From the NCBI RefSeq assembly GCF_001865575.2, contig NZ_CP017561.2, positions 310,001 to 374,000 of the forward strand: a DNA stretch of 64,000 bases, written 5' to 3'. Below the pieces are notes generated by a model. That model was not told the origin of the DNA, searched no databases, and saw only the letters and a program-made list of their open reading frames with translations. Shown one piece after another: positions 56,719-64,000 of this stretch. The position numbers were made by a program, and so were the translations under genes. The DNA is from Paraburkholderia sprentiae WSM5005. GTDB lineage: Bacteria; Pseudomonadota; Gammaproteobacteria; Burkholderiales; Burkholderiaceae. How positions within the stretch are numbered: position 1 is the first letter of the stretch; each line of letters begins with the position of its first letter.

Positions 56719-59700
56719 GCGAAGGAAGGTACTCATCACTTCCGGTCAATGCGAGTTCTCAATGCGAAGCGGCACTAACCTTAGGACTGCGGTGCTTATT
56801 GCGGCGTCTGTGGCCGCGCTCGCTGCGCCGTTCAATGATGCATTGGCTCGCACTATGTCTGCTGGCGGCTATGCACGCGGTCTGCATGGCTGCGCCTGCC
56901 GACGCTGCGTCAGAGTCGCCCTTAGTCTCCGCGGTGAGATCCGGCTCTGCCGCGTCGTCACACCTTGAATTTCCTGTCAGATTGACCGTCGGCATACTCG
57001 AAGGCGGCTGGCCGCCGTTCGACATCCCGCAGACCGGCCGGCTCGCCGGCGTCAGCGGCGACCTGTTGCGCGCGCTCGTGGGGCCGAACGTCGTCATCGA
57101 GACAAAGAGCTTTCCCGACATGACCAAACTGGTCGCCGCGGCTTGCGCCGGCGAAGTCGACTTGCTGACGAGCGTAGCGCGCACGCCGGAGCGTGAGCGC
57201 TGCCTCCGTTTCACAGTCCCCTACTTCCGCTCGTTCGCTTCGGCTGTCGTGCGTCGCGATGACGCGCGCTATGTCAACGCCTCCGGCCTCGCCGGCGCGC
57301 GGATAGCGATCGAGCGTGGTTTTGCTCGCGAGCGTTTGTTGCGCGCTGGTTTCCCGCGCACGAGGATCGTCACGTTCGCGAGCACGCATGAAGCGCTGAA
57401 CGCGCTACTACGTGGCGATGCCGACCTTTATTTCGGCTTCACGCCGGTCGTGCAATACGAACTGGCGACCGACGCGTATCGCAGCCTGCGCGTCGCGTTC
57501 GAGCAGGGCGGCAAGGCGCTCGACCTGCGCTTTGCCGTTTCGCCGCGCCAGCTTGCCTTGCGCGATCAACTGAATCGCGCGCTCGTATCGATGAACCCCG
57601 CCGAGGCCGCCGCGATACGCGCGCGCTGGCTGTCGGGCCACTTCAACACGGCGCCCGCGCCGGATGCGCCGCCCTTTACGCTAACGCCGGAAGAAAAGAA
57701 CTGGCTGCGTGCGCTACCGCCGTTACAGATCGGCTTCGACAGCGACTGGGCGCCGTTCAGCTATGTTGACGCCAACGGTCGCCCGGTCGGTCTGACCGCC
57801 GATTACCTCGCGTACCTGAGCAGCACGCTCGGTATCGTGTTCAAGCGCGCGCACACGGCCGACTGGGCCACCACCGTCGAAGCATTCCAGCGCGGCGACC
57901 TCGCGATGCTCTCCTCCACATCGAGTCGCAGTGCGCTTCTCGAAGGCGCCGAGCGCAGCCGCGTGTACGCGAGCGATCCGCTGGTGATCGTCGGGCGCAG
58001 CGGCGCGCCGCCCCCATGCTCGTTCGACGATATCGCGTCGTGCCGCGTCGTGATGTCGCCGCACGTAGCCGGTTCGGTGCCGCTCGCGTTGCAAGCGGTG
58101 CCGGTCGATCACATCGTCGTCGCGGCGAGCCTTGGCGATGCGCTGCGCATGGTCGCGAGCGGCGAGGCTGATGTGCTGGTCGGCAACGCTGCCGCGATCA
58201 ACGTGCGGTTGCCGCCGCACTACGCCGGCGCGCTTAGGGTAATCGACTCGCTCGGCGAATCCGACGCGTTATATTTCGCTGTGCGCGAGGATCTGAGCCC
58301 TCTGGTCAAGCTGATCGATCGCGCGTTGCAAGCGATGCCCGCAGCCGAAAAGCAGCGCATCCGGCGCAAGTGGGTGGCTCCCGCCGCGCCGGAGCACCCG
58401 ATATGGACCGTGACCGCGGTGCGGTTGCTGCCGGTGCTGATCGGTATCGGCGTCGTGCTGCTGGTCACGTTGCGCGCATACGTGCTGCTGCAACGCGAAG
58501 TCCGCCTGCGCAAGCAGACCGAGCGCGAACTTGCGCTGCAACTGAACTTCCAGCAAACGATGATGGAGACGGTGCCATATCCGCTCGTCGCGAAAGGCCT
58601 GGATGGGCGGTACATCGCGATCAACGAGGCCTACGAGAAAGCGTGCGGGCTCGAGCGGAAAGACGTGCTCGGGCGTACGACGGCCGCGATCGGCACATGG
58701 GGCGACGCAAACAGCCGCGCGCTCGACGACATGACGCGCGAGATCCTGCGCGGCGGCGGCATCGCGAAAGCCGAACTGCAGTTCCATGACGGCGCTGGCG
58801 AGTTGCGCCATGGGATTTTCTGGACGAGCGTCTGCGCTGGCAGCGATGGACAGCCGGCGTATGTGCTCGGCACGATGGTCGACGTCACGGACATCCGGCG
58901 CGCCGAAATGCGCGCGCGGGAAACCGAACAGCGCCTGTTCGACGTCACGCGCTCGTTGCCGGCCGTCGTGTTCCAGTTGCGGCGATCGCCGACCGGCGCA
59001 TATTCGTTTCCGTACATCGGCGGGGACACGCGGCATCTGTTCGGCGAGCGTGATGCCTCACATGAGGGGGCGAGGGTCGATTTCCAGCGCGTGTCGGAGC
59101 TGGATCGGCCGCACGTGCTCGCCGAACTCGAGCGTTCCGCGAGCTGCGCCACGCCGGTGCATATGGAGTTCCGCCTCGAAAGCGCCGGCCAGCTGAAGTG
59201 GGTGCGGGCCGAGCTGGTGCCTCGGCGCGAAGCCGATGGCAGCGCCGTGTGGAGCGGTTATTGGGTAGATGCGAGCATCGAGCGCGCGCGTTCGGAGGAA
59301 CTCGCGCGAGCACGCGATATGGCCGAGGCAGCCTCGCGCGCGAAGGACAACTTCCTCGCGATGATGAGCCACGAAATCCGCACGCCAATGAACGGCGTGC
59401 TGGGTCTCGTCGAAGTGCTCGAGCGCACGCCGCTCAGTACCGATCAGAGCGAAATGCTCGGCATGATCCACGAGTCGGCGGGTGCGCTGCTGCAGATTCT
59501 CGATGATTTGCTCGATTATTCGAAGATCGAGGCGGGGCGGCTCACGCTCGAAGCCGAGCCGATCGATCTGCGCGAGCTCGTCGATAACGCGGTCGGCCTG
59601 CTCGCGGGGCGCGCCCACGAAAATGGGCTGAGAGTGCGCGTCGACATCGCGGCCGACGTCGCTGCGACGCTGCGCGGCGATAGCGTGCGTCTGCGGCAGA

Positions 59701-61301
59701 TTCTGTTCAACCTACTCGGCAATGCGATCAAATTCACGCCGAAGGGCGAGGTCGGTGTGAGCGTAGCGGTCGTCGAAGATCGCGCGGATTCGCAGATGTT
59801 GGAGCTGACCGTGCAGGACACCGGCATCGGCATCGCGCCGGATGTGCAGGCGAGTCTGTTCGAGCCGTTCGTGCAGGCGGAATCGTCCACCACGCGGCGC
59901 TTCGGCGGCACGGGTCTTGGGCTGACGATCTGCCGCAAGCTGATCGATCTGATGGACGGCACGCTCGCGCTGCGCAGCGAACCCGGCCACGGCACGAGCA
60001 TGATCGTGCGGGTTACGATGCCGATCGTCGCGCAGCGCTACTCGGTCAACGGTCTGCGCGGCAAACTCGGTGTGGTGATTACGCGCGATCCGCGCATCAG
60101 TCGAGCCCTCGCACACTTCGCAGAGGCGCTCGGGCTCGAATTGTGCAGCCTCGCGCCGGTTGCTGCGACGCTGGGCAGAAGCGCTGCGCTGAACCGCGCC
60201 GATCTTCTGTTCGTCGGCGAGGACGTCACCTTGCCCGTACATATCGGCGCGAATGCGCGCGTCGTCACGCTGACCGAAAATCCGAAGCCCACGGGTTACA
60301 GCATCCTCGACGACAAGGTGCGCTTGAGCATCAATCCGATTTCGTGGCGCGGGCTCGGCGCCGCATGCGCGGCCGCGATGACGGGGCTGCCGCCGATGGC
60401 GCCGATGACATCGCGCGCGGTAGGCGCGCCGTTCACGACCGATGGCGTCGCGACGCCGCCGGATCGCGATCGCGCAATCGCTAGCGGGCGGCTGATTCTT
60501 GTCGCGGAGGATCATCCAGTCAATCAGGAACTGATGCGCCATCAGCTCGCGCTGCTGGGTTTCGCGTGCGACGTCGCGAACGACGGCGCCGAAGCGCTTG
60601 CCGCGCTGGGGCGCACGACCTATGGCTGCCTGATCACCGACTGTCACATGCCGAACCTGTCGGGCTACGAACTGGCCCGCCGTATCCGCGAGGGCGAGAC
60701 ACTGCGCGGCGGCGTGCAGCGCCTGCCGATACTCGGCATCACGGCCAATACCGCGCCCGACGACCTAAGTCTTTGCCGCGACGCCGGCATGGACGACAGT
60801 CTGATCAAGCCGACCCGGCTCGCCACGTTGCGCGACTATCTGAGCCGTTGGTTTGACACCGACGGTGAGCGGTGCGCCGCGCCGGCGGAAACATCCGGTC
60901 GCGATTCGTCTGCACGAGCCGGCGAGCGGCCGGCCACGCAGCGTCTCGGTCCGGAACCGTTCGTGCCGGTCGAACTCGCACACATGACGCAGTTATGGGG
61001 AAGCGAGTCGACGGTCAAGGCGTTGCTCGGTTCATTCGTCTCGTCGATGCGCGACGACATCAGGGCGCTTGAGACGTTACTCGAACGCGCGGATGTGCGG
61101 CGGGTGCACGAGTGGCTGCATCGGGTGACGGGAGCGGCGAGCGTACTGCAGTATCCGCCGCTCGTACAGTTACTCGAAGCGTACCGTCGCGACATGGTTG
61201 CGAAGTCGCCCGAGCAGTTGCGTGACGAGGGCCAGGTGCTAATCCGCCAATGCGAGGCGATGCTCGATGGCATCGAGCGACAGGCGCAATTGCTCACTTA
61301 A
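56715..61301 (+). CDS. BvgS/EvgS-like hybrid sensor histidine kinase
   Basis: 1528 residues. N-terminal membrane/signal segment (~41-60). Two tandem periplasmic solute-binding (SBP_bac_3, Venus-flytrap) domains, ~88-310 and ~335-555, starting VRLTVGILEGGWPPFDIP and LQIGFDSDWAPFSYVDANGRPVGLT. Transmembrane helix ~570-592. Two PAS-like domains (~612-725 and ~735-855). Kinase core with H886 (MMSHEIRTPMNG), N-box N1003, DTGIG 1035-1039 and GGTGLGL. Receiver with D1309 and K1365. HPt with H1469 in WLHRVTGAAS. This is the BvgS/EvgS architecture. GTG start overlaps the aquaporin stop; an internal ATG pair at residues 41-42 would give a cleaner signal peptide. The likely phosphate acceptors are the three upstream regulators. 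Confidence 0.95.
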   Translation: MSEGRYSSLPVNASSQCEAALTLGLRCLLRRLWPRSLRRSMMHWLALCLLAAMHAVCMAAPADAASESPLVSAVRSGSAASSHLEFPVRLTVGILEGGWPPFDIPQTGRLAGVSGDLLRALVGPNVVIETKSFPDMTKLVAAACAGEVDLLTSVARTPERERCLRFTVPYFRSFASAVVRRDDARYVNASGLAGARIAIERGFARERLLRAGFPRTRIVTFASTHEALNALLRGDADLYFGFTPVVQYELATDAYRSLRVAFEQGGKALDLRFAVSPRQLALRDQLNRALVSMNPAEAAAIRARWLSGHFNTAPAPDAPPFTLTPEEKNWLRALPPLQIGFDSDWAPFSYVDANGRPVGLTADYLAYLSSTLGIVFKRAHTADWATTVEAFQRGDLAMLSSTSSRSALLEGAERSRVYASDPLVIVGRSGAPPPCSFDDIASCRVVMSPHVAGSVPLALQAVPVDHIVVAASLGDALRMVASGEADVLVGNAAAINVRLPPHYAGALRVIDSLGESDALYFAVREDLSPLVKLIDRALQAMPAAEKQRIRRKWVAPAAPEHPIWTVTAVRLLPVLIGIGVVLLVTLRAYVLLQREVRLRKQTERELALQLNFQQTMMETVPYPLVAKGLDGRYIAINEAYEKACGLERKDVLGRTTAAIGTWGDANSRALDDMTREILRGGGIAKAELQFHDGAGELRHGIFWTSVCAGSDGQPAYVLGTMVDVTDIRRAEMRARETEQRLFDVTRSLPAVVFQLRRSPTGAYSFPYIGGDTRHLFGERDASHEGARVDFQRVSELDRPHVLAELERSASCATPVHMEFRLESAGQLKWVRAELVPRREADGSAVWSGYWVDASIERARSEELARARDMAEAASRAKDNFLAMMSHEIRTPMNGVLGLVEVLERTPLSTDQSEMLGMIHESAGALLQILDDLLDYSKIEAGRLTLEAEPIDLRELVDNAVGLLAGRAHENGLRVRVDIAADVAATLRGDSVRLRQILFNLLGNAIKFTPKGEVGVSVAVVEDRADSQMLELTVQDTGIGIAPDVQASLFEPFVQAESSTTRRFGGTGLGLTICRKLIDLMDGTLALRSEPGHGTSMIVRVTMPIVAQRYSVNGLRGKLGVVITRDPRISRALAHFAEALGLELCSLAPVAATLGRSAALNRADLLFVGEDVTLPVHIGANARVVTLTENPKPTGYSILDDKVRLSINPISWRGLGAACAAAMTGLPPMAPMTSRAVGAPFTTDGVATPPDRDRAIASGRLILVAEDHPVNQELMRHQLALLGFACDVANDGAEALAALGRTTYGCLITDCHMPNLSGYELARRIREGETLRGGVQRLPILGITANTAPDDLSLCRDAGMDDSLIKPTRLATLRDYLSRWFDTDGERCAAPAETSGRDSSARAGERPATQRLGPEPFVPVELAHMTQLWGSESTVKALLGSFVSSMRDDIRALETLLERADVRRVHEWLHRVTGAASVLQYPPLVQLLEAYRRDMVAKSPEQLRDEGQVLIRQCEAMLDGIERQAQLLT

Positions 61302-61744
61302 CCAGCGGCGCGACGTGACCTCGCGCAAATACGCGAGCGATTCAAATGCCCGACCACAGTCGAGACGAAAAAAAACGCGGCCGAAGCCGCGTTAAAGATT
61401 TGGAGACATCCTTCGATGAAGGAGTCACTTCTCGCAGGCAGAAGCATACCAGGAACGACGTGATTTATTCATTACAAAACGCGCAATTAACTTTTCGATT
61501 AAATCGATTGAAACGGTTTCGCATTCCGCATTCACCTGCATTTCAAGACATCTGACGAACGCTTGTGCGCGTTGGGACTTGTGCCATTAGGCCTTGCGTT
61601 TGAATCACATTCCGGCTCGAGCCAACTCGGCCTCGCTAGCTACCATCCCAACCCCGCCGGCTCCGAGCGATTTGCACTAGTATGTGGAAGCTCCGCACGG
61701 CCGACACTGGTGCCGCGGCGGCGCGTCAATGTCCGGAGAAGACC
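61302..61744. other. Intergenic region with a candidate small RNA
   Basis: 443 bases between the hybrid kinase and the CHRD gene, with an AT-rich core (61455-61560). It contains the small-RNA candidate at 61366-61436 (minus). No protein-coding frame here is convincing. The CHRD promoter should lie in the right part, but no clear boxes were seen. Confidence 0.5.
61366..61436 (-). ncRNA. Candidate two-hairpin small RNA
   Basis: On the minus strand a -10-like TATGCT in an extended TGG context (61443-61448) is followed by about 70 bases with two hairpins. The first is GACTCCTTC-ATC-GAAGGATGTC. The second is the terminator AACGCGGC-TTCG-GCCGCGTT followed by eight U residues. There is no minus-strand gene upstream that would need this terminator. 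CU-rich, anti-Shine-Dalgarno-like stretches (ACTCCTT, GTCTCC) are exposed or partly exposed, as in base-pairing sRNAs. The -35 is weak, so the promoter is uncertain. Confidence 0.5.
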
Positions 61745-62179
61745 ATGATTTCGCTGCGAAAATTGAATCTGACCGTGGTGTTGTGGGCGCTTGCGTCGGG
61801 CGCTGCATTTGCAGATACGGTTGCACTAAAGGCGGATCTAGAGCCGTCGAGCGAAGTGCCGCCGCGTGTGAGTCACGGGCACGGCATGCTGAATGCGACC
61901 TTCGACACGTCCACCCAATCGCTGCAGTGGACCATTAGTTACGAAGGCTTGAGCGGTCCGGCCACCGCCGCGCATTTCCATGGTCCGGCGCCGGTCGGCC
62001 AGAACGCGAAGGTCCAGGTGCCGATCGAGAAGAAGGCGCTCGCGAGCCCAATCAAAGGCACGACGAAGCTGTCCGAGCAGCAGGTCACCGATCTGATGGC
62101 GGGGCAGTGGTACTTCAATATTCATACCGCGCAGAATCCGACGGGCGAAATTCGCGGGCAGGTGTTGCCGGCGAACTAG
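61745..62179 (+). CDS. Exported CHRD-domain protein
   Basis: 144 residues with a signal peptide (LNLTVVLWALASGAAFAD) and a single CHRD beta-sandwich domain: LKADLEPSSEVPP at the start, GMLNATFDTSTQSLQWTISYEGLSGPATAAHFHGPA, and the closing GQWYFNIHTAQNPTGEIRGQVLP. CHRD domains are found in chordin and many bacterial secreted proteins; the bacterial function is unknown. The start at 61745 follows GGAGAAGACC. Probably monocistronic. Confidence 0.92.
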   Translation: MISLRKLNLTVVLWALASGAAFADTVALKADLEPSSEVPPRVSHGHGMLNATFDTSTQSLQWTISYEGLSGPATAAHFHGPAPVGQNAKVQVPIEKKALASPIKGTTKLSEQQVTDLMAGQWYFNIHTAQNPTGEIRGQVLPAN

Positions 62180-62312
62180 GCGGGGCACTCGCCGGAGCCG
62201 GCCACGCGTGCCGCGGTCCACTATCACCGCCACGCGGTTGGAGCCCGGCATCCAACGGCACTCCCGTCAACGCACTTACCATGACGGGACTTCAACGACG
62301 GAGCATGTCCCG

Positions 62313-63281
62313 ATGAGCTGGCAAAGAGCGCTCGCGTGCTGGTACTTGCGTAGGCAGTTCCGGCCCGAAACCCTCAAACCGTTTATCGACGTCGAACGGG
62401 CGCGCGCGCTGACCTCGAAGCGCGTCTGGTCGCCGCGCGTGCCTCGCGGCTGGCATCTGCGCGAAACGTATGGCGTGAGCGACGCGCCGCTCGTCGGCGA
62501 ATGGCTGGAGCGGGTGCACGGCGGCACGGCCGGCGGCGCGGAGCCCACGATACTGTTTTGCCACGGTGGCGGCTATTACTTCTGCTCGCCGCGCACGCAT
62601 CGGTCGCTGACGTTTGCTCTCGCGACGCGCGCGGGCGCGCGGCTCTTTTCCCTCGACTACCGCCTTGCGCCCGAGCATCGCTTCCCGGCCGCGCTCGACG
62701 ACGCCACCGCAGCTTATCGACAGTTGCTCGCGATCGGCATCCCGCCGAGCTCGATCGTGATCGCCGGCGACTCGGCCGGTGGCGGTCTCGCGCTCGCCAC
62801 GCTGGTCGCGCTGCGCGACGCCGGCGCGCCGATGCCCGCCGGCGGCCTGCTGTTTTCGCCGTGGACCGATCTCGCGACGACCGGCGCGAGCCTGCGTACC
62901 AACGACAGCGTCGATCCGATGTTCTGCGGCGCCTCGATCGAGCGCGCGGCCAAGGTCTATCTCGGCGACGCACCGGCCACGCATCCGTACGCTTCGCCGG
63001 TCTACGCGGACTTGCGCGGTCTGCCGCCGCTGTTCGTCCAGGTGGGCAGCACCGAGGTGCTGCTCGACGACGCGCGCCGCGTCGCGGGCAACGCGCACGC
63101 GGCGGGTGTCGATTGCGAATGCGAGGTGTGGAAAAACGTGCCGCACGTCTGGCCGATCTTCGCGCCGTTCATGCCGGAGGCGAACCGCGCGCTCGACCAT
63201 GCGGCCACGTTCGTGCGACGCGCGACGAGCCGCGCCGCGAATAGGGCTCAGCTGTCGAGTGTGACATCGAGCGTCCGATAG
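62313..63281 (+). CDS. Alpha/beta hydrolase (hormone-sensitive lipase family esterase)
   Basis: 322-residue esterase/lipase of the HSL (bacterial family IV) group. The oxyanion motif HGGGYY is at 84-89 and the nucleophile S154 in GDSAGGGLA. The acid is D252 or D253 in TEVLLDD and the base H278 in NVPHVWPIF; YRLAPEHRFPAALDDA is the typical family block. It probably hydrolyses short-chain or cyclic esters; substrate unknown. Start at 62313 (MSWQRALACW) is favoured over an upstream frame lacking homology. Its last 34 bases overlap the convergent EcsC gene. Confidence 0.92.
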   Translation: MSWQRALACWYLRRQFRPETLKPFIDVERARALTSKRVWSPRVPRGWHLRETYGVSDAPLVGEWLERVHGGTAGGAEPTILFCHGGGYYFCSPRTHRSLTFALATRAGARLFSLDYRLAPEHRFPAALDDATAAYRQLLAIGIPPSSIVIAGDSAGGGLALATLVALRDAGAPMPAGGLLFSPWTDLATTGASLRTNDSVDPMFCGASIERAAKVYLGDAPATHPYASPVYADLRGLPPLFVQVGSTEVLLDDARRVAGNAHAAGVDCECEVWKNVPHVWPIFAPFMPEANRALDHAATFVRRATSRAANRAQLSSVTSSVR

Positions 63282-64000
63282 ACGGCTTCGATCGTTTGCT
63301 GGCCGTATTGCCGTTCGAGCCGCCGCACGGTGAAATGCCCGTGCGCGACCTGCTGGAAGTGATCGATAAACACGGTGTTGACCATCGCGCCGAGCACCGC
63401 GCCGATCGCCGGAATCGACTTGGCCGCGATCTGTTCGCTGACCTGCACCGAAAAGCGCGCGGCGATCGCGTTGAGCAGCCGCAGCAGCGCCGCCGAGCCG
63501 TGTGCCGTGAAGCCCTTGCTGGCCACTTCGGACGACGCCTTCGACACCGCCTGCGCTAGCGCGCCACGCATGAAGAAGTAGCCGAGGTCGGCGTCGTCGT
63601 CCTCGCTCGATGTGCCGCCCATGCCGAGCACGGTCAGGCATTGCAGTTGCGTCTCGACCGAGCTCAGGTCCTCGCCCTCGCTGCGCGCGATATCGCAGAT
63701 CGAGCGGAACATCAGCGTGGTCGTGACCGGCAGTTCGACCGGCAGCGCGACCAACCCGAATGCACCGCCGGCCGCGCCGGTCGTCGCGACCGCGAATTTG
63801 TGCAGCAGATTGCTCGGCTTGTCGGGCGCGAGCAGCTTTGCGTCGTCGCGCCGGCCAAGCGTGCGCAGCGCGATCGACAAACATTTGCGCAACGCGGCCT
63901 GAGTCGCATCGGACACCTTTGCATTGGCGAAGGCCGGGATGCGCGACAGCAGCTTCTCGATCGGCGCGCCGACGACGCTCGCGAGCTTCATCGCGAGCGC
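63248..64000 (-). CDS. EcsC family protein (5' end at or beyond right edge)
   Basis: EcsC-family protein; about 247 residues visible from a Met at 63991. The frame stays open to the window edge, so the true start may lie further right. Features are LHKFAVATTGAAGGAFGLVALPVELPVTTTLMFRSICDIARSEGEDL, FFMRGALAQAVSKASSEV and the C-terminal AIGAVLGAMVNTVFIDHFQQVAHGHFTVRRLERQYG, a GxxxN-FxxHFQ pattern typical of EcsC. The family is membrane-associated and linked in Bacillus to ABC transporter function, but its role in proteobacteria is unknown. Tail-to-tail overlap of 34 bases with the esterase gene. Confidence 0.88.
   Translation of the reverse strand, partial: ALAMKLASVVGAPIEKLLSRIPAFANAKVSDATQAALRKCLSIALRTLGRRDDAKLLAPDKPSNLLHKFAVATTGAAGGAFGLVALPVELPVTTTLMFRSICDIARSEGEDLSSVETQLQCLTVLGMGGTSSEDDDADLGYFFMRGALAQAVSKASSEVASKGFTAHGSAALLRLLNAIAARFSVQVSEQIAAKSIPAIGAVLGAMVNTVFIDHFQQVAHGHFTVRRLERQYGQQTIEAVYRTLDVTLDS

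Overview
The window is a 64-kb piece of a high-GC betaproteobacterial chromosome. It is almost certainly the main chromosome of a Burkholderiaceae member, most likely Paraburkholderia or Burkholderia. This rests on gene order as much as on sequence: kdsD-kdsC-lptC-lptA-lptB-rpoN-hpf-ptsN-hprK-rapZ, tpr-lolB-ispE-tRNA-Gln-prs-rplY-pth, ftsY/rsmD-coaD and uvrA/MFS-ssb are housekeeping blocks of that family. A CIRCE element in front of rpoH also fits the betaproteobacteria. No phage, integrase, intact insertion sequence, rRNA or CRISPR array was seen.

Layout. 1-2.4 kb: cytochrome bd oxidase genes cydP-cydA-cydB (cydB runs off the left edge). 2.7-9.95 kb: rpoH with CIRCE, an NTF2-like protein, ybiB, a fumarylacetoacetase-family hydrolase with maleylacetoacetate isomerase, ftsY, rsmD and coaD. 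9.95-15.7 kb: an accessory patch between the core genes coaD and ferredoxin. It holds a MarR-like regulator, one intact and two decayed copies of a small membrane protein, a chimeric-looking orphan gene with a second decayed fragment, and a large lipoprotein. 15.8-25.5 kb: ferredoxin, hisC, pth, rplY, prs, tRNA-Gln, ispE, lolB, a TPR protein, mutM and mutY. 25.5-35 kb: a Lon-N protein, rapZ, hprK, ptsN, hpf, rpoN and the Lpt/Kds lipopolysaccharide block, all on the minus strand. 35-50.8 kb: a Kef-type antiporter, apt, LysE exporter, Nudix hydrolase, purU, PepSY-TM protein, AI-2E-family permease, uvrA, MFS transporter, ssb, DUF4239-like protein and a chemoreceptor. 51-53.3 kb: a divergent LysR/MFS pair.

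53.5-61.3 kb is the most unusual region. Three consecutive RcsB-like LuxR-type response regulators are followed by an aquaporin with a non-standard selectivity filter. The aquaporin overlaps by four bases (GTGA) the start of a 1528-residue BvgS/EvgS-like hybrid sensor kinase with two periplasmic solute-binding domains, PAS-like domains, a kinase, a receiver and an HPt domain. I infer a single phosphorelay with several output regulators, possibly linked to osmotic or small-solute sensing; this function is not shown by the sequence alone. Just beyond it lies a candidate small RNA on the minus strand (about 61366-61436).

The right end carries a CHRD-domain protein, an HSL-type alpha/beta hydrolase and an EcsC-family protein that runs to or past the right edge. 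Starts were re-chosen from Shine-Dalgarno sites, overlaps and family lengths where these disagreed with the longest open frame.
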